Below, in pieces: positions 43,632 to 50,469 of a DNA stretch of 50,469 nucleotides. Under the pieces are notes generated by a model. It was not told where the DNA came from and made no database searches. It saw only the letters and a program-made list of their open reading frames with translations. How positions within the stretch are numbered: position 1 is the stretch's first letter; each line of letters begins with the position of its first letter. Source of the DNA: Candidatus Aerophobota bacterium (GTDB taxonomy: Bacteria > Aerophobota > Aerophobia > Aerophobales > B3-G15); assembly GCA_030615365.1 (NCBI GenBank), contig JAUWZM010000010.1, forward strand, positions 1 to 50,469, in the 5' to 3' direction. The translations under genes were made by a program, and so were the position numbers.

Positions 43632-44333
43632 TTACTTTAATTTGCCAGTAAAGGGACTGTTAAAAATACCTGAAGAATAAATTATACATCTCGCCGTTTC
43701 CTCAATGGCCTCAGCGGTAGTTGCCCCAACCCTTAAATCTGGGGCAGCAATGAATAAGCCTTCTCCTTGTATTAAAACTGAAACCGGGATTGAATCAATA
43801 TCTTTATAACCTATATATTCTGTAATTTTCTTTGAAACCTCTTTCTTTCTATGAGCTTTAATCTCTTTCAACTTTTTTAATAATTCTTTCTGCGCAATAT
43901 CAAAGTTCTTGTTAAATCCAATTATTGGGACCTCGCCCCCATAATATGAAATTGGAATATTTATACTTGGAATAGGTTTATTTACACTGGCAAATACAGC
44001 AGAGAATTCTCCATGAGTATGCATTGATGCGTTATACTCAGGAAATTCCTCTAATATACTCATATGGATATACGCGGCACTGCTGATTTTATGCCTACCT
44101 TCCTCAATTACTTTCTTGTCTTTATCACAAACTATTATATCTTCCTCATCTAATTCATAAAGGTAGTATCTGCCCAATCCTGTTGGTGTACAGTAATATT
44201 TATTATCGTGCCTCAATACCCAATTACCACCAGTAGCATACGTTAATCTTCTCTCATAGATAAACTTTGTAATTTCAATAATTTCTCTCTTAGGGTCAAT
44301 CTTTCTTTGCTCTTCATCCGTATATTTTGACAT
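43632..44333 (-). CDS. Class II aldolase/adducin family protein
   Basis: I choose ATG 44333 (MSKYTDEEQRKIDPKRE) behind AAAGGAG, giving 233 residues. The family pattern is present: TYATGGNWVLRHDNKYYCTP for phosphate binding, SMHTHGEFSAVFASV with the H-x-H zinc ligands near residue 105, and LIQGEGLFIAAPDLRVGATTAEAIEETAR near the C terminus with the usual third His position replaced (QGEG instead of H-G-x-x). It probably cleaves a 1-phosphate ketose to DHAP and lactaldehyde. The altered third zinc ligand makes the exact activity uncertain. Confidence 0.85.
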   Translation of the reverse strand: MSKYTDEEQRKIDPKREIIEITKFIYERRLTYATGGNWVLRHDNKYYCTPTGLGRYYLYELDEEDIIVCDKDKKVIEEGRHKISSAAYIHMSILEEFPEYNASMHTHGEFSAVFASVNKPIPSINIPISYYGGEVPIIGFNKNFDIAQKELLKKLKEIKAHRKKEVSKKITEYIGYKDIDSIPVSVLIQGEGLFIAAPDLRVGATTAEAIEETARCIIYSSGIFNSPFTGKLK

Positions 44334-44429
44334 GGGCAACTCCTTTAAATGTAATCTAAGCATATATAATAAGCACTTATCATCATTTTAAACTACATAT
44401 TCTGCATTTCTCGCCAATATTTTTTACAT

Positions 44430-45554
44430 TCATTTTTCTAATAACTTTGTTATGTAGCTAATAAGTTCCACGACCTTTATGCCATTTTCCCTGTATTTCT
44501 TTAATATATAGCAACATAAGGGATCTGTTGTGATCAAGTACTCGCTATCTAAACTTTGAAAATCATATAGTATTTTCTTGGCAAGGCTCTCGGCTAAAGT
44601 ATGATTGTAAAATTGGATATAACCACCACATGAACGCGATAACTCCCTATTTCTCGGGAATTCTTTCACTTGAGAATGAGTAAACGATTCTATTATTTTT
44701 CTCGGATAATCAAACAGCTCAGGATTAACCCCAACATCGATGGGATCATAAATTGAAATCTTATCTCGTAAATTTTCTGTGTGCAGTGCAGCAAATTTTT
44801 TACTACCAGTCAAAAGCCCAATAAACTGAGGATAATCCATTATCTTCGCTTTAATATCAATGCCAATTTTTTTGTAATCGTACGCCAATGCTTTAAAATC
44901 ATCTTTACTCAGGGTGACGATCAAGGGAGGTTTGTACTTTTCTATAATTTTGATATTTTTATGAGCGAGTTCTTCGGCAACATCAATAATTCCTAAATTA
45001 AAGAAAGGAGCTCCAGAGCAAATTTCTTCATCTATTAGCTTATAGCGTATATCAAAATAATCGATGAATTTTAAAAAATCTTCAAGAAGCTCGGGAACTT
45101 TGTGATTAACAAGGCAACCAGCAAATATTAATATATCATAGTTATTTACATGCGTATTTTTAACCAATAACTTTGGAGTTTCTCCAAAAATATTCCCGCT
45201 CTTTTTTACATTATTAATCAAATCTCTTATTCCCTCTGGTAATAATTCTTTGCTTTTTAAATAGAAGTTTTTTCTAATGTAACGAATAATATCCTCAAGA
45301 TTTTTGCCGTCAAATATGCAGTACTCATCACACAGCTTTTCGCCGGTGAAATTAAAAACAGTAGTAACTAAATTTTTCGTCAAATCAATCTTATTATTTT
45401 CATATAAATTAAATAAATAGGTAATGCTGGATGGTAAATATTTGACATTTCTTGTAGCTTCGAAAGTTGGGCAAATTGATTTGCAAAAACTATGACAATA
45501 AATACACTCTTCTATTGAAGAAGTCATATTTTCAAAATCTTCTTTTTCTCTCAT
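44430..45554 (-). CDS. Fe-S oxidoreductase, GlpC/GlcF-like
   Basis: A 374-residue protein. An N-terminal 4Fe-4S motif uses C17, C20, C24 and C28 (CIYCHSFCKSICP). A reduced second site shows only CDEYC. Two cysteine-rich domains follow: the first keeps LIFAGCLVNHKVPE and EEICSGAPFF, the second YDPIDVG, SRSCGGY and DPLCCYILKK. This is the electron-transfer subunit typically paired with a GlcD-type FAD oxidase, here encoded just upstream with a 9 bp gap. The second Fe-S cluster of the family is incomplete. Confidence 0.82.
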   Translation of the reverse strand: MREKEDFENMTSSIEECIYCHSFCKSICPTFEATRNVKYLPSSITYLFNLYENNKIDLTKNLVTTVFNFTGEKLCDEYCIFDGKNLEDIIRYIRKNFYLKSKELLPEGIRDLINNVKKSGNIFGETPKLLVKNTHVNNYDILIFAGCLVNHKVPELLEDFLKFIDYFDIRYKLIDEEICSGAPFFNLGIIDVAEELAHKNIKIIEKYKPPLIVTLSKDDFKALAYDYKKIGIDIKAKIMDYPQFIGLLTGSKKFAALHTENLRDKISIYDPIDVGVNPELFDYPRKIIESFTHSQVKEFPRNRELSRSCGGYIQFYNHTLAESLAKKILYDFQSLDSEYLITTDPLCCYILKKYRENGIKVVELISYITKLLEK

Positions 45555-45563
45555 ATTTATTTA

Positions 45564-46967
45564 CTACTCCTTGATTAATTTACCTTTATTTAAAATTTTA
45601 TTTGGATCTACAAAATTTTTCAGTGCCTTGATTAGTGTATAACCATAACCCAATTCCTCTTTTAATTCTTCACTTTTCATTAAACCTATTCCATGATGAT
45701 GGCTAATAGATGCACCATTCTTCATTGCAATTTTTAATACCTCTTTCCATGATTTAAAATATATATCCTCGCCTTCCTTTTCATTCTTTCCTCTGGCAAA
45801 GAAGATATTGTATATCGAACCACCATCATTATATACATGGGATATATGAGAGGCCATCTGTATGTTATGAAATAAAAAATAATCACTAATCTCATTATAA
45901 ACTTTTTCCATGTTCGACCATTTCACTGAGATTTCAATTGCATCCGAAATACCACCTTCCATTCTAATGAATTCCATAGATCTTTTTGTATCATACCTGT
46001 TTTCATACCACCTCTTGCCTAACTCATCTCCTATATATTGCAGTCTCAATTCCTTACAGATTTTCATTGCCTCTTTCAATTCTGCCTCAACAATCCCTTT
46101 ATTACCCTCAAAACCCAATAAAAGAAAAAAGCCCTTTGTGTCCAATCCCAAGGATTTGAATTTTATCTCGGATTCTGTTTCATTATAAAATCTTACCACA
46201 GCAGGTTTCGTACCACTTTGAATAATTTCCCTGATACTCTGGATACCATCATGAAGAGTTTTTGATATATAGCATTGAAACTCCAGTACTTCTGGTATAG
46301 GAAAGACTCTCAAGGTCGCTTCAGTAATAACCCCATATATCCCTTCGGAACCAATAAAAAAATTCTTTAAGTCCGGACCCGTAGAGCTTCTTGGCACATT
46401 CATAGTTTTCACTACCCTGCCATTGGCTAAAATAACTTCTAAACTAACAACGATATTCTCAATGCTGCCATACTTTGTGGAAAACGTACCTGTTGATCTG
46501 GTAGCTATCATACCACCTATAGATGCGGATCGCAACGATTGTGGGAAATGTCGTAATGTATAGCCTCTTGTATTTAGAAATAGTTCGAGTTCATCACCTA
46601 TTATACCAGAACCAACGGTAATTAAACCCGACTCCATGTCAAACTCTTTTATTCTATTAAACCTGTCCATACTAATGGTTATCCCACCTTCCAGGGGGAA
46701 AACTCCACCAACTATTCCAGAACCCCCTCCATATATCGTTACCGCAATATTATACTGATTAGAAAATGCAAGTATTTTTATAATGTCATCGTTCGTCTCT
46801 GGAAAAACCACACAATCACAGAGATACGGCGGCAGTCCGGATCTGCGTATCCATTTATAAAAAATTGGGGTTACATCTTTTGAATAGCATAACCTGTCTT
46901 CTATGTCAAAGGTTACTTTATCTTGCCCAATAAGCTTTATAATATTTTCTTTCAATCTTTCGTTCAT
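45564..46967 (-). CDS. FAD-linked oxidase, GlcD/AGPS-like
   Basis: I choose ATG 46967 (MNERLKENIIKL) with GAGGGAGG upstream, giving 467 residues; an upstream ATG at 46991 is possible. The FAD-binding PCMH domain has TIYGGGSGIVGGVFPLEGG near residues 75-93, PQSLRSASIGGMIATRSTGT and KNFFIGSEGIYGVITEATL. The C-terminal cap ends with SISHHHGIGLMKSEEL, the catalytic H-x-G region. Such enzymes oxidise 2-hydroxy acids (lactate, glycolate). With the Fe-S protein it would oxidise the lactate/lactaldehyde branch of deoxysugar breakdown; that assignment is inferred from context. Confidence 0.87.
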   Translation of the reverse strand: MNERLKENIIKLIGQDKVTFDIEDRLCYSKDVTPIFYKWIRRSGLPPYLCDCVVFPETNDDIIKILAFSNQYNIAVTIYGGGSGIVGGVFPLEGGITISMDRFNRIKEFDMESGLITVGSGIIGDELELFLNTRGYTLRHFPQSLRSASIGGMIATRSTGTFSTKYGSIENIVVSLEVILANGRVVKTMNVPRSSTGPDLKNFFIGSEGIYGVITEATLRVFPIPEVLEFQCYISKTLHDGIQSIREIIQSGTKPAVVRFYNETESEIKFKSLGLDTKGFFLLLGFEGNKGIVEAELKEAMKICKELRLQYIGDELGKRWYENRYDTKRSMEFIRMEGGISDAIEISVKWSNMEKVYNEISDYFLFHNIQMASHISHVYNDGGSIYNIFFARGKNEKEGEDIYFKSWKEVLKIAMKNGASISHHHGIGLMKSEELKEELGYGYTLIKALKNFVDPNKILNKGKLIKE

Positions 46968-47389
46968 ATTCCTCCCTCTTTCATACTGCACCCCTGTTCA
47001 GTTTTTCCACAGGTAATGCAAATAAAAACTTCTTACTTTATCGTCTATATACATCATCCGAGATGTCTATTTTATTATCGTTCAAATCTATTCTCAGGGA
47101 TCTCTGAAAAATCCTTTTTCTTTTTGCTGCTCGGCGAGGTGTTTCCATAAGGCAGCGGCGATCAAGGCGGGTCTATGCGTTCAAACTCTTAGCTATCCTG
47201 TAACCTGAGACATCGCCCATAAGAGCCACAGCATAAAGATAAGAGTAGAACTTAGCCGCAACGTTGGAAAGCACCGAGCAAAGAGCAGCCTCAAACTTTT
47301 TTCAGAAGTCTCTCTCAGAATTTTGCCATTATACCCAAGAATGCCACTTGTACAAACGTTACCTTCTCAATTCACTCTTTTAAATTTTT
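46968..47389. other. Gap with a possible protein-coding remnant
   Basis: No intact gene. On the minus strand, about 47302-47173, a 43-codon frame reads KKFEAALCSVLSNVAAKFYS then YLYAVALMGDVSGYRIAKSL and ends in TAG, protein-like but without a start, and unidentified. It is richer in GC than the AT-rich genes on either side, so it may be an older scrap interrupted by the sugar cluster. No terminator is obvious. Confidence 0.35.
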
Positions 47390-48748
47390 TTACACAGTGT
47401 ACAATTCAATATTTTTGAACTTACAGAATAACCTTATCTCTCTTTCTACATCCGAAAAAGCAACTGAAATATGTTGAGATGGTGCATAGTTTACAAATTC
47501 TTTTGCCTCACCTCTTAACTCCACTTTCATTGTAGGGAATCTATTGCCCCTTAGTTTTGTTTCAATTGATTCCGCTTTTGAATATAAAAGACCATAACTA
47601 TTCACCTTCTCAAAAAGCCTTAACATATCAACCTTACCCTTTTTAATAAAACTACCATTTGCCAATCCAGTAAAACCCCAATCTTTTCTATCACAAAAAG
47701 CCAATTTAGGCTTACCTTCTGCCAAAGAAAGTGGCATAAAACCACAATTAGAATAGTATATTGTATGTTCATCAAAATCCATTATATCAAAATAAGTTAT
47801 CGCTTCCTCTGATAACAAATAGTGTAGCAACATTGATACAGAAACTAAAATATCCGATTCGCAACCTGTGACAATTTTCCTATCAGCCAGGAGAGCTAAA
47901 GGTATACATGCCATACAATCTCTACTTAACTCAAGATGACATTTAGGATTTATGGCATCCAATTTATACTTCTCAATGATTTTGTTAAAGGCAATATACT
48001 GTGATATCATTCGTTTAATTAGTTCATTATCGGCTTTCCTGTCAATAATAGTATTTTCCTCGAGATATTTTTTTACCTCTACAATATTGCTATCTTTCAC
48101 GTCTCTCATAGTTTCGAACAATTCAATTTCACTTATAGATACTATCTCCGGTCCAATTTTTTGTCTCATTAACAAATTATCTATAGTCGCTGAATACATT
48201 CCAAGGCCAAAATATCCAATTAACCCGATTCGAGCTCGAGACATCATCTTTATTGCTCTTCCCACCTTTACAAATGATAACAAATCTTTAATATTTTCTT
48301 CATTTCTATAATCACCAACTATATAAGGAACAGTGTATCCAATTCTTTCTAAAGCTCCTTTCAAAACAGCAAAACCTGTATACGATCCTGTGGTATCAAT
48401 TGTATCTCCAACTTTATAGGTAGTATAACTCCAAAATAATACTGGTATATCTTTTAATTCTTTTACAAATGTATATCCAGTATTAGCCTCTATCCACGAT
48501 GCAACGAAGACTACAACAGCGTCAACATCTTCTGATAACATTCTTTTACCTACTTCTATTGCATTATCTGCACAATTAACAACTTTGCTTGATTGTATTA
48601 CTTCGATATTTTTACGTTCCATTAATTTTACTATTTCTCTTTCTAATTCTTTCCCATAAGAAGAACCAAAAGCTTCTCCCGAAAATTCACTTGTAAGAGT
48701 AGCAAAACCTATTTTAGGTTTTCTTAATATTCTCACGTTACCATACAT
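47390..48748 (-). CDS. L-fucose/L-arabinose isomerase-family protein
   Basis: A 452-residue member of the FucI/AraA-like fold. It starts KPKIGFATLTSEFSGEAFG, has VDAVVVFVASWIEANTGYTF near residues 84-103, IPVLFWSYTTYKVGDTIDTTGSYTG, and PKCHLELSRDCMACIPLALLADRKIVTGCESD near 265-296, the central conserved block with an acidic metal-site region. It is shorter than true FucI (about 590), like the FucI-related proteins of about 450-500 residues. It probably interconverts an aldose and ketose feeding the kinase. A GGGGAGG-type ribosome binding site precedes the ATG. AT-rich like its downstream neighbours. Confidence 0.82.
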   Translation of the reverse strand: MYGNVRILRKPKIGFATLTSEFSGEAFGSSYGKELEREIVKLMERKNIEVIQSSKVVNCADNAIEVGKRMLSEDVDAVVVFVASWIEANTGYTFVKELKDIPVLFWSYTTYKVGDTIDTTGSYTGFAVLKGALERIGYTVPYIVGDYRNEENIKDLLSFVKVGRAIKMMSRARIGLIGYFGLGMYSATIDNLLMRQKIGPEIVSISEIELFETMRDVKDSNIVEVKKYLEENTIIDRKADNELIKRMISQYIAFNKIIEKYKLDAINPKCHLELSRDCMACIPLALLADRKIVTGCESDILVSVSMLLHYLLSEEAITYFDIMDFDEHTIYYSNCGFMPLSLAEGKPKLAFCDRKDWGFTGLANGSFIKKGKVDMLRLFEKVNSYGLLYSKAESIETKLRGNRFPTMKVELRGEAKEFVNYAPSQHISVAFSDVEREIRLFCKFKNIELYTV

Positions 48749-48873
48749 AATTTTACCTCCCCTTATAATAAATCTAATTTTTCAGTACTATCACTTCCAA
48801 AACGCATCATCACACGTAGTGCTAATTTTAGACTTGGCTTATCTTTCCCTGAAAGCTTCTAAAGAGAAATGTA

Positions 48874-48895
48874 GTGCAAGCCCTTAAGGCTGCAC
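48874..48895. repeat. Dispersed palindrome downstream of the sulfatase-family gene
   Basis: GTGCAAGCC and GGCTGCAC form a hairpin with one bulged A around CTTAA. It lies in the 216 bp gap after the sulfatase-family gene. It has no T tract and looks like a dispersed palindromic repeat rather than a terminator. Confidence 0.55.
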
Positions 48896-48964
48896 AGTAG
48901 TAGCTCTAAAGACCTGAGATGCATTGGTGAAAAAAATAAATCTGTCCCAATTTTTCTGAGGAAT

Positions 48965-50305
48965 TTATAGAGATGCTCTGGGTTTGAGTAACCTTTCCTC
49001 AGTTCCAATCTTTTTCAAAAACTCATAGTAGCATTTATGCAGTTTTTCCACTACTGATTTATTATCCTCAGCAACATTCTTTTCCTGAAAGGGATCGGAT
49101 TTTATATCATAAAGTTCTACTGGGGCGCCCTTCCATGAATAAAGAAGTGACCATTCATCAGTAGTAATAGTTGCTGGCAAATGAATCTCTACCTCTCGTT
49201 CACTGCCATCTACAGCTCGTGTAGTTTCACCAGGATTTTGCAGTTGCATTGTGGACACCACAAATTCTTGGTGAGTATCTTTTTCTTTCTTGATTACTGG
49301 TAAAAAGGATCTTCCCTGCACGGTATCGGGCACCTTGGCCCCAGCCAATTCAAGAATTGTTGGCATAAAATCAGGAACAGATACTAAGGCATTAGTGCGA
49401 TGTGGTGTAACCCCGGGCACATAGATTAAAAATGGGATATTATTAACCTCTCTATAAAGTGGGGAATTTACAAACAACGCTTTTTTCTCTGTTCCTACCA
49501 CTGCTTTACCAAAAATTGTTTTACCAAAAATATTATGCTCACCAAAATAAAAACCATGATCAGATACAAAGATAATCACTGTGTTATCCATTAGTCCCAT
49601 TGACTCAATTCGATCTATAAGCCAACCTACAGCACGATCTACCATAGTTACCTCACCACGATAGCACGCATACGCAGTATCAAGCTCTTTTTTAGTGACA
49701 CTACCACCTTTTACGCGTCGGTAAGAAGGAAATACTGTGTTGCCGTCCCAATCAGGCTCATAACGTTCCACATAATGTGCAGGCGGGTTCCAGGGCTCAT
49801 GTGGATCCCATGTATCCACATAGAGAAAGAAATCCTCCTTGTAATGCTGTTCAATCCAGTGCTCAGCAGTAACACACGTTCTGGAAGCACAATAGTCCTC
49901 TTCGTAGCGGCGCTCACAGGTAACATCACTATAATCATAACCTCGTAGGCCTTGCCCGCGATACTGAATAAAGTCGTGAAAACCACGATCGTAATTGTAA
50001 CCCCATCTTACAAAGAAAGGAGTATCCACTATACCCATAGTCCTATACCCAGCATCCATTAATATTTGTTGAAGACGTACCTCCTCATTTGGCAATGGAG
50101 CCCAACCAAGGTAGCCAAAGGTATATTTACCGGTCATAAGATCAGCACGCATAGGCATTGTAGGAAAAGATGCGCAGTACGCCTGATCAAAAATCACGCA
50201 CTTTTTCGCAAAGCGATCCAGGTGAGGCGTAAAGACCTTCCTGTCACTGTAGCAACTTAAATTGTCACGACGAAATGTGTCGGAGACGATTACCACTACG
50301 TTCAT
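48965..50305 (-). CDS. Sulfatase-superfamily hydrolase with Thr at the nucleophile site
   Basis: A 446-residue alkaline-phosphatase/sulfatase-fold protein. VIVSDTFRRDNLSCYS carries metal ligand D9, and YVDTWDPHEPWNPP, FVSDHGFYFGEHN (Asp-His ligands) and LYDIKSDPFQEKNVAED are family marks. The active-site segment FPTMPMRADLMTGKY has T49-x-P51-x-R53, so Thr stands where sulfatases have the Cys or Ser converted to formylglycine. It is therefore more likely a phosphoesterase or other hydrolase than a classical sulfatase. It lies 24 bp inside the right terminal repeat and upstream of the sugar cluster, which might supply its substrate. Confidence 0.85.
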   Translation of the reverse strand: MNVVVIVSDTFRRDNLSCYSDRKVFTPHLDRFAKKCVIFDQAYCASFPTMPMRADLMTGKYTFGYLGWAPLPNEEVRLQQILMDAGYRTMGIVDTPFFVRWGYNYDRGFHDFIQYRGQGLRGYDYSDVTCERRYEEDYCASRTCVTAEHWIEQHYKEDFFLYVDTWDPHEPWNPPAHYVERYEPDWDGNTVFPSYRRVKGGSVTKKELDTAYACYRGEVTMVDRAVGWLIDRIESMGLMDNTVIIFVSDHGFYFGEHNIFGKTIFGKAVVGTEKKALFVNSPLYREVNNIPFLIYVPGVTPHRTNALVSVPDFMPTILELAGAKVPDTVQGRSFLPVIKKEKDTHQEFVVSTMQLQNPGETTRAVDGSEREVEIHLPATITTDEWSLLYSWKGAPVELYDIKSDPFQEKNVAEDNKSVVEKLHKCYYEFLKKIGTEERLLKPRASL

Positions 50306-50329
50306 TAAAAACCTCCCTTATTAATTTTC

Positions 50330-50469
50330 AGTATTGTCAAAAGTTCTTTAGTAATTTTCTTTTAAATTCTTTATTATCAAGTGTTTTAGTGAAATTGACT
50401 TGCCTCCCCCCTACCTTTAAGGTAGGATTTGGTAAATCCACCAAAAAGGAGGCAAGCCTAATGAAAAAA
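50330..50469 (+). mobile_element. Right copy of the 140 bp terminal inverted repeat
   Basis: Exact reverse complement of positions 1-140. It starts AGTATTGTCAAAAG at 50330. CTTGCCTCC (50399-50407) pairs with GGAGGCAAG (50448-50456), enclosing hairpins at 50410-50426 and 50425-50439. The right arm of that stem contains the Shine-Dalgarno of an ORF that begins ATG AAA AAA at 50461 and runs off the window. This fits the 5' end of an insertion sequence with a masked transposase start. An outward-facing TTGACA lies at 50340-50335 (minus). Confidence 0.7.

Noticed and set aside
1..50469. Circular element or phage genome defined by the matching ends
   Set aside because: The matching ends are inverted, not direct, so they do not support circular closure. 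No phage structural or replication genes are present.

Overview
The window is a bacterial segment of low to moderate GC that looks like a contig from an uncultivated lineage. There are no rRNA or tRNA genes, so placement is weak. The archaeal/anaerobe-type WtpABC molybdate/tungstate transporter, family 5 solute-binding protein, URO-D proteins, MoxR/von Willebrand cluster and RAYT-type repeats would fit an anaerobic candidate phylum such as Aerophobetes, Atribacterota or Omnitrophota. That is inference. Both ends carry the same 140 bp sequence in inverted orientation, which looks like the left end of a mobile element whose ORF starts at the very edge of the window.

Layout: (1) 0.1-1.3 kb, a restriction-modification protein cut off at its methylase motif I by the left repeat. 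(2) 1.8-10 kb, minus strand: a molybdenum/tungsten cofactor locus (mobB, a 56-aa small protein, a Moco riboswitch with terminator and antiterminator, wtpA-wtpB-wtpC, moeA, moaA, moaC, a DUF559 endonuclease, a MOSC protein, mogA). (3) 10.4-14.9 kb: family 5 substrate-binding protein, NIF3-like protein, URO-D protein. (4) 14.9-17 kb: a decay zone with URO-D, RadC and methylase remnants and an intact Fic protein. (5) 17-30.5 kb: a defence island bounded by a 29 bp direct repeat. It holds an Xre regulator, type III Res, a YwgA-like protein, two small hypotheticals, a PD-(D/E)XK-like nuclease, a TGT/DpdA-like transglycosylase, a deleted mod copy, a 54-aa basic protein, a TIR/deoxyribosyltransferase-like protein with TPR, an intact type III Mod, and an 835-aa cyclase-like/STAND/HEAT-like protein flanked by two miniature RAYT-derived elements. 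A frameshifted HicB follows.

(6) 30.7-41.9 kb, plus strand: a membrane-associated MoxR-DUF58-vWA cluster. (7) 42-50.3 kb, minus strand and clearly more AT-rich over most of its length: a deoxysugar catabolic cluster (sulfatase-superfamily hydrolase, fucose/arabinose-type isomerase, FAD oxidase, Fe-S oxidoreductase, class II aldolase, rhamnulokinase-like kinase).

Working together: WtpABC imports molybdate or tungstate, MoaA/MoaC/MogA/MoeA/MobB build and load the cofactor, and the riboswitch probably shuts the transporter operon when cofactor is plentiful. The sugar cluster fits isomerase, kinase and aldolase steps, followed by oxidation of the lactaldehyde/lactate branch by the FAD and Fe-S proteins. 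The most novel part is the defence island: a type III R-M system whose res and mod genes are separated by about 4.2 kb of cargo including a base-exchange-type enzyme and a TIR-like protein, next to a STAND NTPase with an N-terminal nucleotide-cyclase-like domain.
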